64,000 bases of DNA from Sphingorhabdus sp. Alg231-15 (GCF_900149705.1 NZ_LT703001.1:2294001-2358000), one strand, 5' to 3'. Shown: positions 43,277 through 53,697, counted from the stretch's first letter. Made by a program: numbers and translations. Notes: a model not told the origin generated them from the letters alone.

Positions 43277-44728
43277 TTAGCTTCGCTTCAGCTCGTCCCC
43301 GCTCAAGCGGACAACATGCAGCAAGTTGGTCGATCCCGGAGTCCCGAAAGGAACACCGGCGCAGACGATTAATCGCGATCCTGTTTCGCCAAGCTTGTGC
43401 CGGAGCGCCATCCGTTTGGCCTTGGCGATCATTTCTTCAAAATCGCTGACATCGCGGGTGACAACCGCATGTGCACCCCAAAGCAGGCCGACACGTCTTG
43501 CTGTGTGGCGATCTGGTGTAAGGACTAGGAGCGGCACTGATGGCCGCTCACGGGCCATGCGCCGGGCCGTCGACCCCGATTTGGTAAAACAGACAATCGC
43601 CGATGTCTTGATGGTTCGCGCGATATTATAGCTGGCAGCGGCCAGCGCATCGGCGGTCGTCTCATCCGGAACAGTTTCGGTGAAATGGACCCGTTCAGCA
43701 TAGGATGGATCGCTTTCCACCTGCATTGCAATCCGGTCCATCATGGTTGCTGATTCTATTGGCCAGTCACCGACGGCTGATTCCGCCGATAACATGATCG
43801 CATCGGCGCCGTCATAAATCGCGGTGGCGACGTCTGATACCTCTGCACGCGTGGGCGTGGGCGATTTGATCATCGATTCGAGCATCTGTGTAGCGACAAC
43901 AACCGGACGACCCAGTGCACGCGCTGCCGCGACGATCTTTTTCTGCAAGGGCGGCACCTGCTCAGGTAGCAATTCCACGCCGAGATCGCCGCGCGCCACC
44001 ATCACCGCATCTGACAGCTCCAGTATTTCGTCGAGCCGGTCTATGGCGGCCGGTTTTTCAATCTTTGCCAGCAAGGCTGCCTTGCCGCCAATCAGTCGCC
44101 GCGCTTCGGCAACATCTTCGGGGCGCTGGACAAAGCTCAGCGCGATCCAGTCAACATCCTGTTCGAGCGCAAAGGTCAGATCCTTGCGATCCTTGTCGGT
44201 CAACGAACTGACCGGCAGTACCACTTCAGGCACATTGACGCCCTTGCGATCGGATATTGGTCCGCCGACAATCACCTCGGTTTCGACGCTTTTGCCATCA
44301 GCCTTGGTCACTTCAAGTCGGATTTTACCGTCATCCAGGAGCAAGGTGTGACCGGGTTCCAGAGTCTCGATAATTTCCCTGTGTGGTAAATTGACCCGTT
44401 TGGCATCACCCTTTGTCTTTTTCAGGTCGAGGGTGAATTTTGCACCAGTTTTGAGCTCGACCGGCGCCTTGTCGAACGTGCCAATACGCAATTTGGGTCC
44501 CTGCAGGTCGGCCAAAATCGTTATCGGCCGGCCGGCTTTCTTCTCCAGCGCGCGGATTGATGCCACATTCTTGGCATGGGCCTTGTGTTCGCCGTGGCTC
44601 ATATTCATGCGAAACGCATCCACGCCGGCCTTGTACATTTTTTCGATCATTGCCGGACTGCCGCTGGCCGGACCGAGGGTGGCAAGCACCTTTACTTTGC
44701 GGTCGCGGGAGAACATATGCGCTGCCAT
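43277..44728 (-). CDS. pyk: Pyruvate kinase
   Basis: 483 residues. Landmarks in order: 'ATLGPASGSPAMIEKMYKAG', 'FRMNMSHGEHKAH', the K/Mg-binding 'MVARGDLGVELLPEQVPPLQ' and 'PTPTRAEVSDVATAIYDGAD'. It makes ATP and pyruvate from phosphoenolpyruvate and ADP. The frame starts with MAAHMFSRDRK; the second Met may be the true start. It is divergent from DUF1244 with a 89-bp gap. Confidence 0.97.
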   Translation of the reverse strand: MAAHMFSRDRKVKVLATLGPASGSPAMIEKMYKAGVDAFRMNMSHGEHKAHAKNVASIRALEKKAGRPITILADLQGPKLRIGTFDKAPVELKTGAKFTLDLKKTKGDAKRVNLPHREIIETLEPGHTLLLDDGKIRLEVTKADGKSVETEVIVGGPISDRKGVNVPEVVLPVSSLTDKDRKDLTFALEQDVDWIALSFVQRPEDVAEARRLIGGKAALLAKIEKPAAIDRLDEILELSDAVMVARGDLGVELLPEQVPPLQKKIVAAARALGRPVVVATQMLESMIKSPTPTRAEVSDVATAIYDGADAIMLSAESAVGDWPIESATMMDRIAMQVESDPSYAERVHFTETVPDETTADALAAASYNIARTIKTSAIVCFTKSGSTARRMARERPSVPLLVLTPDRHTARRVGLLWGAHAVVTRDVSDFEEMIAKAKRMALRHKLGETGSRLIVCAGVPFGTPGSTNLLHVVRLSGDELKRS

Positions 44729-44817
44729 CGAAATTTCCTGTTCTGGTGCTTTAAATTCACGCCTGTTAGCCCCAAATCATGACAGGATAAAAACAAAAAG
44801 CAACGGAAGCATTTCAC

Positions 44818-45126
44818 ATGACAGAACAAATTTCTGATGCAGCGGCAGCGACAGCCTTTCGCCGCCTGGTCAAGCATTTGCAGCACCGCCATGATGCGGA
44901 AAATATCGATCTGATGGGTCTTGCCGGTTTCTGCCGCAATTGCCTCGCCGACTGGGTGCTTGAAGCTACCAACGATGCAGGTGGCAATATGACCAAGGAA
45001 GAAGCGCGTCAGGCAATCCACGGCATGCCGTCTTCGGAATGGAAGAGAAGTTACCAGACCGAAGCGACGCCAGAAAAATTGCAACGGATGAAGGAAAGCG
45101 TAGCCAAGAATGCGGCAGCCGATTAA
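44818..45126 (+). CDS. DUF1244-family protein
   Basis: 102 residues: 'AATAFRRLVKHLQHRHDAEN', 'DLMGLAGFCRNCLADWVLEA' and 'EARQAIHGMPSSEWKRSY'. The family is a small helical protein conserved in proteobacteria and of unknown function; the conserved Cys-x-x-Cys could bind metal. It lies 45 bp before the GapR-like gene and may be co-transcribed with it. Confidence 0.9.
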   Translation: MTEQISDAAAATAFRRLVKHLQHRHDAENIDLMGLAGFCRNCLADWVLEATNDAGGNMTKEEARQAIHGMPSSEWKRSYQTEATPEKLQRMKESVAKNAAAD

Positions 45127-45171
45127 AGCGGCTGCACGAATCCAAAAACATATTTTCTGGGGAATTTGAGA

Positions 45172-45414
45172 ATGAGCGAAGGCAATGTTGCCGCAGACCA
45201 GCTGCGTCTGTTTATTGAGCGTATCGAGCGGCTGGAAGAAGAGAAAAAAGGCATCGCTGACGATATTCGTGATGTCTATTCCGAAGCCAAATCACAAGGC
45301 TATGACGCTAAAATCATGCGCCAAATTGTCCGTCTGCGCAAAATGGAAACCCATGACCGTCAGGAAATGGAAGCGATACTCGACACCTATAAGTCGGCCC
45401 TTGGTCTCGCCTGA
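45172..45414 (+). CDS. gapR: GapR/DUF2312 nucleoid-associated protein
   Basis: 80 residues: '[20 protein letters not shown]', '[20 protein letters not shown]' and '[20 protein letters not shown]'. In Caulobacter the DUF2312 protein GapR binds overtwisted DNA ahead of replication and transcription and assists topoisomerases. The same role is inferred from family. The ATG at 45172 is used in preference to a TTG at 45166. Confidence 0.93.
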   Translation: MSEGNVAADQLRLFIERIERLEEEKKGIADDIRDVYSEAKSQGYDAKIMRQIVRLRKMETHDRQEMEAILDTYKSALGLA

Positions 45415-45456
45415 ACCATAGGCTAACATCCTGCCTCTAACAGCGGGAGAACAAGC

Positions 45457-45777
45457 ATGATCGTCACGACAACCCCCAGCATCGAAGGCCGGGCAATACG
45501 CGACTATCGCGGCATCGTGATTGGTGAAGTAATCGTCGGCGCGAACCTGTTTCGCGACCTCTTTGCCAGCATCACCGATATTGTCGGCGGCCGTTCCGGC
45601 AAATATGAAAATGTCCTGAAGCGCGCGCGCGATGAGGCATTGCTGGAAATGCAGGCGGAAGCGGCCAAGCTTGGCGCCAATGCGGTGGTCGGTGTGGATC
45701 TCGATTACGAGGTTGTCGGCGATAAGGGGTCTATGTTGATGGTCTCCGCCTCAGGCACTGCAGTCGTTACCGACTAA
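45457..45777 (+). CDS. YbjQ-family (UPF0145) heavy-metal-binding-like protein
   Basis: 106 residues: '[20 protein letters not shown]', '[20 protein letters not shown]' and '[18 protein letters not shown]'. Members form homopentamers and are annotated as possible metal-binding or organising proteins, with no proven function. It overlaps the convergent CPBP gene by four bases. Confidence 0.88.
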   Translation: MIVTTTPSIEGRAIRDYRGIVIGEVIVGANLFRDLFASITDIVGGRSGKYENVLKRARDEALLEMQAEAAKLGANAVVGVDLDYEVVGDKGSMLMVSASGTAVVTD

Positions 45778-46553
45778 AGCATGTCCGGTCGGGTCAGCAG
45801 GACATAGACCAGCCCGCTGGTTGCCAGCAAATTATAAGCCATGTGCATCGCAATATTGGCCCACCAGCCATAGCGGATTCTGGCATAGCCCCAGATCAGG
45901 CCGCCGACGGTCTGTGGCAAAACAAAGGGCAATAGCGCGGCGGGATTGTCACCAGCATAGTTAAACACATGCACGGAGCCAAAGAGCAGGGCCTGGATCC
46001 AGAAGACTGCCGGGAAAATTCGAACATACCAGCCAGGTACGGGCCGTTTCCATAGTGCGATCACACATATTAAAACGGCACCGGCAATAACGGCCAACAA
46101 AACCGTTGTGCCTATGGAAGCGGGGCCAGGCCATCCCAATTGCTCGTAGCTATATGTCAGTGCCATCCAAAGAATAAGGCCGGAAACAGGAACCAAGAGC
46201 CGCGGCGTTCCACTAAGCCACGACCTAAACATAAGTTCTTCGACAATCGGCCCGGCGATCACCACGATCAGCAAAATCTGCCAGATCGGTCGCTGGAACA
46301 AATCGGACATGCTGTTTGACATGGAGACATCGAAGGCCAGCATGACCGGGAACAGGACAATCGCGATTGCCGCTACGATTATGCAGTTGAGCGCGAAAAG
46401 CCAGATCAGGTCACTTGGCTTTCCCGTCATTTTCCTTTCTATTTGCAAGCCGTCATTCGTGAGTTTCGGCGCGCGCAAAAATGTTAAAAGATCGCGGGTT
46501 GTCGCCGTTAGACGGCCGGTGGCCCATCCAATGGTTGAGTTGGGTTCGAACAT
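45774..46553 (-). CDS. CPBP-family intramembrane metalloprotease
   Basis: 259 residues with about eight hydrophobic segments and the family motifs EExxxR ('[12 protein letters not shown]'), FxxxH ('[11 protein letters not shown]') and HxxxN ('[12 protein letters not shown]'). These are glutamate/histidine intramembrane proteases that, in other systems, mature prenylated or bacteriocin peptides; no partner peptide is seen here. The '[10 protein letters not shown]' N-terminus is a recurrent leader in this family. It is divergent from yebC with a 46-bp gap. Confidence 0.88.
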   Translation of the reverse strand: MFEPNSTIGWATGRLTATTRDLLTFLRAPKLTNDGLQIERKMTGKPSDLIWLFALNCIIVAAIAIVLFPVMLAFDVSMSNSMSDLFQRPIWQILLIVVIAGPIVEELMFRSWLSGTPRLLVPVSGLILWMALTYSYEQLGWPGPASIGTTVLLAVIAGAVLICVIALWKRPVPGWYVRIFPAVFWIQALLFGSVHVFNYAGDNPAALLPFVLPQTVGGLIWGYARIRYGWWANIAMHMAYNLLATSGLVYVLLTRPDML

Positions 46554-46599
46554 GCGGCAAAGAGCCTCAATAACAACAATTCAGGTACGGACGAATCAT

Positions 46600-47349
46600 A
46601 TGGCAGGCCATAGTAAATTTAACAACATCAAGCACCGCAAGGGCGCGCAGGACAAAAAACGCTCGGCACAGTTTTCGAAACTAAGCCGCGAGATAACCGT
46701 GGCGGCGAAATCGGGTATGCCTGATCCCGACATGAACCCGCGTCTGCGGCTGGCCGTGAACAACGCCAAAGCAGTGTCCATGCCAAAGGATGGCATTCAG
46801 CGCGCAATCGACAAAGCCTCGGCCAATGAAGGCGATGATTATAACGAAGTGCGCTATGAGGGTTTTGGTCCGGGCGGCGTATCGCTGATTATCGAAACAC
46901 TGACCGACAACACCAACCGTACCTTTACCAATGTCCGCACGATCATGTCCCGTAATGGCGGTAATGTTGGCGAAACCGGTTCTGTCAGTCATGGTTTTGA
47001 ACGGGTTGGTTATATTGCCTATCCGGCGAGTGCCGGCGACGAAGACACGGTCATGGAAGCGGTGATGGACGCTGGCGGTGATGATATTCAATCCACCGAA
47101 GATGGCCATGAAATCTGGACTGCGATGGAAGATTTGCATGAAGTTTCCGGTGCGCTGGAAAAATCTCTCGGTGAGGCGGAAAGCGTCAAGCTCGCATGGA
47201 GGCCTTCTGTCGAGGTTGAAGTAGATGAAGCACAGGCGGAGACCTTGTTGAACCTGATCGATGCGCTGGAAGAAGATGATGATGTCCAGACGGTTCACGG
47301 CAACTACAGCGTGTCCGATGAGATCATGGAAAAACTGAACGCCGAGTGA
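46600..47349 (+). CDS. YebC/PmpR-family transcriptional/translational regulator
   Basis: 249 residues starting '[20 protein letters not shown]' with '[16 protein letters not shown]', '[20 protein letters not shown]' and '[20 protein letters not shown]'. The family includes repressors and ribosome-associated factors that ease proline-rich stalling. It heads the ruv cluster (11 bp before ruvC), as in many proteobacteria. The apparent upstream frame extension of 97 codons lies in the CPBP promoter and is rejected. Confidence 0.95.
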   Translation: MAGHSKFNNIKHRKGAQDKKRSAQFSKLSREITVAAKSGMPDPDMNPRLRLAVNNAKAVSMPKDGIQRAIDKASANEGDDYNEVRYEGFGPGGVSLIIETLTDNTNRTFTNVRTIMSRNGGNVGETGSVSHGFERVGYIAYPASAGDEDTVMEAVMDAGGDDIQSTEDGHEIWTAMEDLHEVSGALEKSLGEAESVKLAWRPSVEVEVDEAQAETLLNLIDALEEDDDVQTVHGNYSVSDEIMEKLNAE

Positions 47350-47359
47350 TCATGAAGCC

Positions 47360-47830
47360 ATGATTATCTTAGGCCTCGACCCCGGCCTTGGTACAACCGG
47401 CTGGGGCGTGATCAGCGCCGACGGCAACCGGCTGTCGCATATCGCCAATGGTCAGATAAAGACGGATCCGAAAATGCAACTGGCGAGCCGGTTGCTGAAA
47501 CTCGACCTTGAGCTGACTGACCTGATGCTGGAATATAAGCCGGAGGCGGCGGCGGTTGAGGAAGTGTTCGTCAATAGCAATCCGCAGAGCACATTGAAGC
47601 TGGGGCAGGCGCGCGGTGTCGTGCTGCTCGGCGCGTCGCGCACGGGCATCGAAGTCGGCGAATATGCGGCACGGGCGGTCAAGAAATCGGTGGTCGGCGT
47701 GGGCAAGGCGGACAAGGATCAGGTGCAGGCGATGATCAAAATCCTGCTGCCAGGCGTGAAGCTGGCTGGCGAAGATGCCGCCGATGCGCTGGCGGTGGCG
47801 ATCACTCATGCCCATCATCGCGGGCGTTGA
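47360..47830 (+). CDS. ruvC: Holliday junction resolvase RuvC
   Basis: 156 residues. The catalytic acidic residues are in '[13 protein letters not shown]' (Asp7), '[15 protein letters not shown]' (Glu) and '[17 protein letters not shown]' (two Asp). It resolves Holliday junctions after RuvAB branch migration. It follows yebC by 10 bases and precedes ruvA by 58. Confidence 0.97.
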   Translation: MIILGLDPGLGTTGWGVISADGNRLSHIANGQIKTDPKMQLASRLLKLDLELTDLMLEYKPEAAAVEEVFVNSNPQSTLKLGQARGVVLLGASRTGIEVGEYAARAVKKSVVGVGKADKDQVQAMIKILLPGVKLAGEDAADALAVAITHAHHRGR

Positions 47831-47888
47831 GACGGAAAAGAACAAAACAAAAACTCGACAGATTCGCCTGCCACGCTAAAACACTCTC

Positions 47889-48494
47889 ATGATTGCAAAA
47901 CTCACCGGCATTATCGACGAAATCGGCACGGATAATATCGTGCTCGACGTAAACGGCGTCGGCTATCTGGTCTTTGCCTCCTCGCGTACGATCACCGCCA
48001 TTGGCGGGGTTGGCGACGGTGCGACCATCTACACCGAAATGCAGGTCAGCGAGACCGACATGCGCCTGATGGGCTTTGCCAGCGGATCGGAGCGCGACTG
48101 GTTCCGACTGCTGATTTCGGTGCAGGGTGTGGGCGGCAAGGTCGCCTTGGCAATCCTTTCCGCGCTGGAAACAGCAGAGATATCGCGCGCCGTAGCAACC
48201 GGAGATAAGGCGATGGTTGCGCGGGCCAATGGCGTGGGGCCGAAATTGGCACTGCGGATTGTAAACGAGCTGAAAGACAAGGTCGGCGGCATTGCGACCG
48301 ACCCGATTAGCGGGGCCGGCGGTGCGGTCCATGCGCCCTCAAGCAACAGTGCTGATGCGGTGAGCGCGCTGCAAAATCTGGGCTTCAAGCCGGCTGAAGC
48401 GAGCGCGGCTGTGGCGGCGGCTGATGCGGAAGCCGGGGATGGCGTGACACTGGATGCGCTGGTGCGGCTGGCGTTGAAGAAGGCGGCGAAGTGA
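47889..48494 (+). CDS. ruvA: Holliday junction helicase subunit RuvA
   Basis: 201 residues: '[20 protein letters not shown]' OB-fold, the two HhH motifs ('[18 protein letters not shown]', '[19 protein letters not shown]') and the C-terminal UBA-like domain ('[19 protein letters not shown]'). RuvA binds the junction and recruits RuvB. The stop TGA overlaps a GTG start of the next gene. Confidence 0.97.
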   Translation: MIAKLTGIIDEIGTDNIVLDVNGVGYLVFASSRTITAIGGVGDGATIYTEMQVSETDMRLMGFASGSERDWFRLLISVQGVGGKVALAILSALETAEISRAVATGDKAMVARANGVGPKLALRIVNELKDKVGGIATDPISGAGGAVHAPSSNSADAVSALQNLGFKPAEASAAVAAADAEAGDGVTLDALVRLALKKAAK

Positions 48495-48937
48495 GGCTAG
48501 TCACTTTCATTCTAGCTGCGTGTTTGACCCCAACTCCTGCACAAGCCTGCGCTGCCAACCCTTCGCCGCAAGCAATGATCTACAAAACAAAACCTTCAGA
48601 TATTCTGGCGGGCTCAACGGTAATCAAAGTGACAGTGATAGAAAAGCCAGCCAAGTCGTATCGAGTGCGCGTCCGCGTGCTGGAGGGCCCAACCGAGTTG
48701 AAGCAAAAGAAAATTTGGATAAGCCCCGATAATTTTTCATCCTGCACCGCGATAGGTCGCGACGTTGGATATTTGGCGATCAAGAAAAGTGTTAGTTTGC
48801 AAACTCAAGAGACCTATTGGGGCGAGGTGTTTGAAAGAAGTTGGATTGACTGGATTTTCGATTTGCTAGGAGCAGACCCTTATTACCTGTCGAGCAGTAG
48901 AGCTGTTCCTTTTGATGAAATGATTCCTGCCGAATGA
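48491..48937 (+). CDS. Hypothetical secreted protein between ruvA and ruvB
   Basis: 148 residues, family not recognised. A signal peptide is visible ('[19 protein letters not shown]', cleavage near residue 20), and three cysteines remain in the mature part. The frame overlaps both neighbours: a GTG within the ruvA stop (GTGA) and an ATGA junction into ruvB. Codons use A/T third positions more than ruvA or ruvB appear to, suggesting insertion. An exported protein in an obligate recombination operon is unusual. Confidence 0.6.
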   Translation: MRLVTFILAACLTPTPAQACAANPSPQAMIYKTKPSDILAGSTVIKVTVIEKPAKSYRVRVRVLEGPTELKQKKIWISPDNFSSCTAIGRDVGYLAIKKSVSLQTQETYWGEVFERSWIDWIFDLLGADPYYLSSSRAVPFDEMIPAE

Positions 48938-49962
48938 CCGATCCTGATCGCCTCTCATCCCCCGAACGCAAGGTCGAAGATATCGACGCTGCGCTGCGCC
49001 CGAAATCGCTTGATGAATTTATCGGGCAGGAGGCGGCGCGATCCAACTTGCGTGTCTTTATCGAGGCGGCAAAAAGCCGCAGTGAGGCGCTGGATCATAC
49101 GCTATTCTTTGGCCCGCCGGGTCTTGGCAAGACGACATTGGCGCAGATTATCGCGCGTGAGCTTGGCGTGGGCTTTCGCGCCACATCCGGTCCGGTCATT
49201 GCCAAGTCTGGCGACCTCGCGGCACTGCTGACCAATCTCGAAGAAGGCGATGTCCTGTTTATCGATGAGATTCACCGGCTGAATCCAGTGGTCGAGGAAG
49301 TGCTCTACCCGGCGATGGAAGATCGTGCGCTCGACCTGATCATTGGCGAAGGCCCGTCGGCACGCAGCGTGCGGATTGACCTGCCGCAATTCACCCTGAT
49401 TGGTGCAACCACGCGGCAAGGCTTGCTCACCACGCCGCTACGCGACCGGTTTGGTATTCCGGTACGGCTGAACTTTTATACCACCGAGGAACTGGAAAAA
49501 GTCGTCCACCGCGCCGCCAAATTGCTCGACCTCGATATCGCTCCTGATGGCGCTACCGAGGTTGCACGCCGCGCGCGGGGAACGCCGCGTATCGCTGGCC
49601 GCCTGCTCCGCCGGGTGCGGGATTTTGCCAATGTATCTGGTACTGCCAAGGTGGATCAGAAAACCGCCGACGCCTCACTCACTCGGCTGGAGGTCGACAG
49701 CATCGGCCTTGACGCCATGGATCGCCGTTATCTCCACATGATTGCCGATATCTACAAGGGTGGTCCGGTCGGTGTCGAAACGCTTGCGGCGGGTTTGAGC
49801 GAACCACGCGATACGATTGAGGAAGTGATCGAGCCCTATCTGATCCAACTGGGTCTGGTGGCGCGCACTGCCAGAGGCCGCGCTCTCAATGATCGCGGCT
49901 GGCAACATCTCGGGTTGAAGCCGCCTGCTGGCAAGGAAGTGGACGGCGATCTGTTTGAGTGA
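48934..49962 (+). CDS. ruvB: Holliday junction branch migration helicase RuvB
   Basis: 342 residues with Walker A '[16 protein letters not shown]', Walker B '[17 protein letters not shown]', '[18 protein letters not shown]' and the C-terminal winged helix ('[20 protein letters not shown]'). RuvB hexamers drive branch migration on RuvA. It is separated from ruvA by the secreted-protein gene but stays coupled through the ATGA junction. Confidence 0.97.
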   Translation: MTDPDRLSSPERKVEDIDAALRPKSLDEFIGQEAARSNLRVFIEAAKSRSEALDHTLFFGPPGLGKTTLAQIIARELGVGFRATSGPVIAKSGDLAALLTNLEEGDVLFIDEIHRLNPVVEEVLYPAMEDRALDLIIGEGPSARSVRIDLPQFTLIGATTRQGLLTTPLRDRFGIPVRLNFYTTEELEKVVHRAAKLLDLDIAPDGATEVARRARGTPRIAGRLLRRVRDFANVSGTAKVDQKTADASLTRLEVDSIGLDAMDRRYLHMIADIYKGGPVGVETLAAGLSEPRDTIEEVIEPYLIQLGLVARTARGRALNDRGWQHLGLKPPAGKEVDGDLFE

Positions 49963-49965
49963 AAC

Positions 49966-50610
49966 TCAGTTAGTCACGCTTAGCTCGCGCTCCCAACGTG
50001 TGTCAGGCGTGGAATACCAACAATATTTTTTGGGTTCACTAGCGGCCATTTGCACCCATTTTTTCAGATTGTTCTGATCGGCCCGAATGCTTTGCCAGGA
50101 TACAGTTTTTCTTTCGAACTCGGCGATAACCGTTCCATCCTGCAAGATAGCCTTTACGAGCCAATTTTCGCTTTCTTCCAGATGCAGTACCTGGTTGCCA
50201 CGGATGCCATCGACATAGGCATCGGCTCGGGTTTGCTTACGCTTCACATGATCTTTGTTATAGTTGAGCTCCTGTTTGATCAGTTTCTCGTCGGCATAGT
50301 GAAACAGCCAAAGCGGTTGATTTGGCGCAAACGGGAGTTTGATATTGCCGCCGTAAATGTAGTTCAGTTGATAATTGCCTGCCGGCAGACCCTTCACCGG
50401 TTTGAAATGGAACTGAGTGGGGCGGTCAATAAAACGGAAGTTGGTTGATCGGATTTTACCATCCAATTCAACAATAGCAAAAATGGCCCCACGGAAATGG
50501 CCTACATTGGCATCTGACAGCGAATGATTACATTCCCAGTAGACCTCTTGTTGGCGATTGATGGAGCTATCATCAGGGGCCACAAGAAATAAGGCGAATA
50601 GGCTGATCAC
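49966..50610 (-). CDS. Hypothetical secreted protein coupled to the carotenoid oxygenase
   Basis: 214 residues, family not recognised. A hydrophobic N-terminus ('VISLFALFLVAPDDSSINRQ') could be a signal peptide; the mature part is beta-rich with aromatic residues and ends 'DTRWERELSVTN'. The start is a GTG at 50610 overlapping the carotenoid oxygenase stop (GTGA); a longer ATG frame from 50640 lies inside that gene and is rejected. It converges with ruvB, three bases between stops. Confidence 0.55.
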   Translation of the reverse strand: MISLFALFLVAPDDSSINRQQEVYWECNHSLSDANVGHFRGAIFAIVELDGKIRSTNFRFIDRPTQFHFKPVKGLPAGNYQLNYIYGGNIKLPFAPNQPLWLFHYADEKLIKQELNYNKDHVKRKQTRADAYVDGIRGNQVLHLEESENWLVKAILQDGTVIAEFERKTVSWQSIRADQNNLKKWVQMAASEPKKYCWYSTPDTRWERELSVTN

Positions 50611-52070
50611 TTTTTCGCGATCTGTTCCGCCTCTGCCCATGTTGCATGGGTGCCGCTACTGATGCGGTGTGGCAAGATGATCGTACAGACCGGGCCAGCC
50701 GCGATGTCTTTGGCATCGACGATGATGCACTCGCTGCGATCCTGCGCCATGTCGGTGATGAAGCTGATAAGATAGCCATCATCTTCAGACTGCGCATTCT
50801 TGCGCGGAATAAACGGCGCTTCCGAACCAAAGCGGTCATCGCCGAAATAGTAGCGTTCCGCCGTACCGGTTTCCAGATCATGTTTGACCACACCGTTGAA
50901 CAGGAACCAGCCAGGATGACCGGTGACGCTATAGACATAGCGATAGGGCTGCCCTACCACTTGCTGATTGAACATGCCGAACTCGACTGGATAGTCGTCA
51001 AACAGCGTCTCTTCCCGTGTCTCCCCGGTTTTCAGATTGAACCGCCAGCGGTGCAGCTCGGGCTGAAAACTATGCAGGTCAATACTCGCACCCATGCTTT
51101 CATAGCCGGACGGAAAATCAGTTAACGGCTTGGGCACCGGCTGGTTCTGGAAATAGCCGTCGAGCACCAGCTCGTCGCCGTCTTCAAAGGCATTGGCCCA
51201 GTGCAGCACATAAGTTGGCTTGGCCTCGAACCATTTTATATCTTCCGGTTGTCCCATGCGCGGGATCACCCCGAACCGGGTCGGCTCGTCGGGATGATAA
51301 GAAGGGACATAGAGATTTTGCTCGATCAACTCCGGTTTCCAATAGAGCGGACAGTCGTTGAAAATCGCATAATTTTCACTGAATGCCATATCATGCGGCA
51401 GCCGCGCGCCCGGCAACTCGACAGGAATGAAATGCTTCAGCTGATCGTCCGGCCCGACCACGCCATAATGGAGATAGGGCGCTTTGGTACTATAGTTGAA
51501 GAATAGCAGCTCGCCGGTATTCTCATCCACTTTGGGGTGAGCAGAGACGCCATCTTCCGGAACCCAGTCTGCCGTGCCCAGCGTTTCGAGTGTTTCCGGG
51601 TCGAGCTGATAGCCATCGCCGCACTGATAGAAGGTGGAGAGAATCTTTCCAGCATGAACAACGACGTCGGTCGAGCTGCTATCTTTCACGCTACCATGCG
51701 CCCCCCAGCCCGGTCGTTTGGAATCGCTTGGTCTGCCCATGATTCCAACCCATAGCGGCCCGCCTTCGGCTTGCTCCGCCTCAAAACCTTCGGTGCGGAC
51801 AAAGCGGTTGCGATAGCTGGCCTTGCCATCCCTGATCCGCAGGGTGTGGATCATGCCATCGCCGTCAAAGGGATGATAGCGGCCAATGCTGTCATGCACC
51901 GGATTTTCGGTGTTGCGGACATATATGCCGTCTATATCTGCCGGGATTGTCCCGATGATTTCAAGCTGGTCGGTTTCCAGCTCTTCAAATACCGGTGTCC
52001 AAGCGCCATTGCGATAGGGATGGTCATTTGCCCGCAATGTGGTTTTGATCTGGCTCACCGCTTTGTTCAT
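50607..52070 (-). CDS. Carotenoid oxygenase (RPE65/CCD) family protein
   Basis: 487 residues. The four iron-binding histidines are in 'GVSAHPKVDENTGELLFF', 'RLPHDMAFSENYAIFND', 'YVLHWANAFEDGDELVLDGY' and 'SGTHATWAEAEQ'. The family cleaves double bonds of carotenoids or of phenylpropenoids such as isoeugenol and resveratrol. Sphingomonads make carotenoids but also degrade lignin stilbenes, so the substrate is open. It starts at the base where dapD ends (ATG overlapping its stop by one base), an odd placement for a cleavage enzyme. Confidence 0.92.
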   Translation of the reverse strand: MNKAVSQIKTTLRANDHPYRNGAWTPVFEELETDQLEIIGTIPADIDGIYVRNTENPVHDSIGRYHPFDGDGMIHTLRIRDGKASYRNRFVRTEGFEAEQAEGGPLWVGIMGRPSDSKRPGWGAHGSVKDSSSTDVVVHAGKILSTFYQCGDGYQLDPETLETLGTADWVPEDGVSAHPKVDENTGELLFFNYSTKAPYLHYGVVGPDDQLKHFIPVELPGARLPHDMAFSENYAIFNDCPLYWKPELIEQNLYVPSYHPDEPTRFGVIPRMGQPEDIKWFEAKPTYVLHWANAFEDGDELVLDGYFQNQPVPKPLTDFPSGYESMGASIDLHSFQPELHRWRFNLKTGETREETLFDDYPVEFGMFNQQVVGQPYRYVYSVTGHPGWFLFNGVVKHDLETGTAERYYFGDDRFGSEAPFIPRKNAQSEDDGYLISFITDMAQDRSECIIVDAKDIAAGPVCTIILPHRISSGTHATWAEAEQIAKK

Positions 52071-52906
52071 CAGTCCCTCAAGAGTTCATTGATCCCGGTC
52101 TTGGAACGCGTCTTGGCATCGACCGTCTTGACGATGACCGCGCAATAGAGCGATGGGCCGGGGACGCCATCAATATTAGCCTTGGGCGGTGTCGCGCCAG
52201 GTACAACCACAGCATAAGGCGGCACCTTACCAATGTGAACCTTGCCTGTTACCCGGTCAATTATCTTGGTCGATGCACCGAGATAAACACCCATGGAGAG
52301 CACCGCGCCCTCACCCACATGCACGCCTTCGGCCACTTCGCTGCGCGCACCGATAAAGGCGCCATCCTCGATGATCACCGGGCCAGCTTGCAAAGGTTCC
52401 AGCACGCCGCCAATGCCAGCTCCGCCGGAGATATGGACATTCTTGCCAATTTGCGCGCAGCTGCCCACCGTTGCCCATGTGTCGATCATCGTGCCCTCAT
52501 CGACAAAGGCACCAATGTTGACGAAGCTCGGCATCAGCACAGTGTTTCGGCCGATATGTGAACCGTGGCGGACTACCGCTCCTGGCACGGCGCGAAATCC
52601 GGCTTCGCGGAAGCGATTCTCGCCCCAATCGGCAAATTTGCTGGGCACCTTGTCCCAGTGGTTTGCGCCGCCGGGGCCTTCGATGATCTGATTGTCATTG
52701 AGGCGAAAGGACAGCAACACCGCTTTTTTCAGCCATTGGTTGACGACCCATGCATCGCCCTGTTTCTCGGCTACACGGGCGGTACCATTGTCGAGGCTGG
52801 CGAGCGCGGCATCGACCGCATCGCGCTCGGGGCCCTGGCTGGTAATGCTCAGCGATTCACGCTTTTCCCAGGCATTTTCGATGGCGTTCATCAGTTCAGT
52901 CGTCAT
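52070..52906 (-). CDS. dapD: Tetrahydrodipicolinate N-succinyltransferase
   Basis: 278 residues with a left-handed beta helix of hexapeptide repeats ('[20 protein letters not shown]', '[20 protein letters not shown]', '[20 protein letters not shown]' region). It succinylates tetrahydrodipicolinate in the lysine and diaminopimelate pathway for peptidoglycan. It is followed by the carotenoid oxygenase and preceded by a HAD nucleotidase 20 bp upstream. dapE is not adjacent. Confidence 0.95.
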   Translation of the reverse strand: MTTELMNAIENAWEKRESLSITSQGPERDAVDAALASLDNGTARVAEKQGDAWVVNQWLKKAVLLSFRLNDNQIIEGPGGANHWDKVPSKFADWGENRFREAGFRAVPGAVVRHGSHIGRNTVLMPSFVNIGAFVDEGTMIDTWATVGSCAQIGKNVHISGGAGIGGVLEPLQAGPVIIEDGAFIGARSEVAEGVHVGEGAVLSMGVYLGASTKIIDRVTGKVHIGKVPPYAVVVPGATPPKANIDGVPGPSLYCAVIVKTVDAKTRSKTGINELLRD

Positions 52907-52926
52907 AGCAATGCTTTATCCTTGTC

Positions 52927-53586
52927 CTAGTGCAGGCCGGTGACCCAGCTTTCCAAGTCTGTAATTTCATGGTCGATATAGTCCGGAGCATGATCGCGCG
53001 CGCCCCATTCCGAACCGGTATTGACCCAGATGGTGGTCATGCCCAAATCTTTCGCCGGACGCAAATTGCGCGCCATATCTTCGACAAATAAAGAGCGTTT
53101 CGGATCAACGCCGGTGCTGTTGATCAGGCTGTCATAAGCGGCTCTTTCCGGTTTCGGTACCAGGTCGGTAGCCAGAACGTCGTGAATCTGGTCAAACAGG
53201 CCACCAAGACCACGATTGTCCAACACCCGCTCAGCATAAGGCCGGTCGCCATTGGTGAAGACCAGTTTCTCGCCGGGCAGGGCGGCAATGGCGCGGTGCA
53301 ATTTTGGAGCGTGGGACAGGCGGCTCATGTCGATATCATGAACATAGTCGAGGAAGTCCTGTGGGTCGGTGCCATGATGATGCATCAGTCCGGCCAGCGT
53401 CGTGCCATGATCATGGAAATAATTTTTCTGCACTTTGCGCGCCTCGACAGGATCGCAGTCGAGAGCTCGGGCAATATATTCACCCATCTTGATGTCGATG
53501 AGGGAGAAGAGGTCGCATTCGGCCGGATAAAGCACATTATCCAGATCGAATATCCAGTGATCGACATGAGAAAATTCCGGTGGCAT
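52927..53586 (-). CDS. Pyrimidine 5'-nucleotidase-like HAD hydrolase
   Basis: 219 residues. HAD motif I is 'WIFDLDNVLYPAECDLFSLI', followed by 'KLVFTNGDRPYAERVL' (motif II), 'PKPERAAYDSLINS' (motif III) and 'SLFVEDMARNLRPAKDLGM' (motif IV). The SDT1/Phm8-type subgroup dephosphorylates pyrimidine nucleoside monophosphates. It is the first gene of the minus-strand operon with dapD, as often found in alphaproteobacteria. Confidence 0.9.
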   Translation of the reverse strand: MPPEFSHVDHWIFDLDNVLYPAECDLFSLIDIKMGEYIARALDCDPVEARKVQKNYFHDHGTTLAGLMHHHGTDPQDFLDYVHDIDMSRLSHAPKLHRAIAALPGEKLVFTNGDRPYAERVLDNRGLGGLFDQIHDVLATDLVPKPERAAYDSLINSTGVDPKRSLFVEDMARNLRPAKDLGMTTIWVNTGSEWGARDHAPDYIDHEITDLESWVTGLH

Positions 53587-53697
53587 GATCGAAGCGCCTA
53601 ATCACTCCGCCGCGTTCGGGCAAGCACTGATCGATGTTAAGCTGTCGGTAAGGGCAGAGTGCTTATACATTGGCGTGTAATCGGGGAAGTGCGTAAC

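Noticed and set aside
46309-46599. 97-codon N-terminal extension of yebC
   Set aside because: YebC proteins start at MAGHSKF; the extension runs antisense through the CPBP gene.
47369-47845. 158-codon reverse frame opposite ruvC
   Set aside because: ruvC is certain from its catalytic motifs; the reverse frame is incidental.
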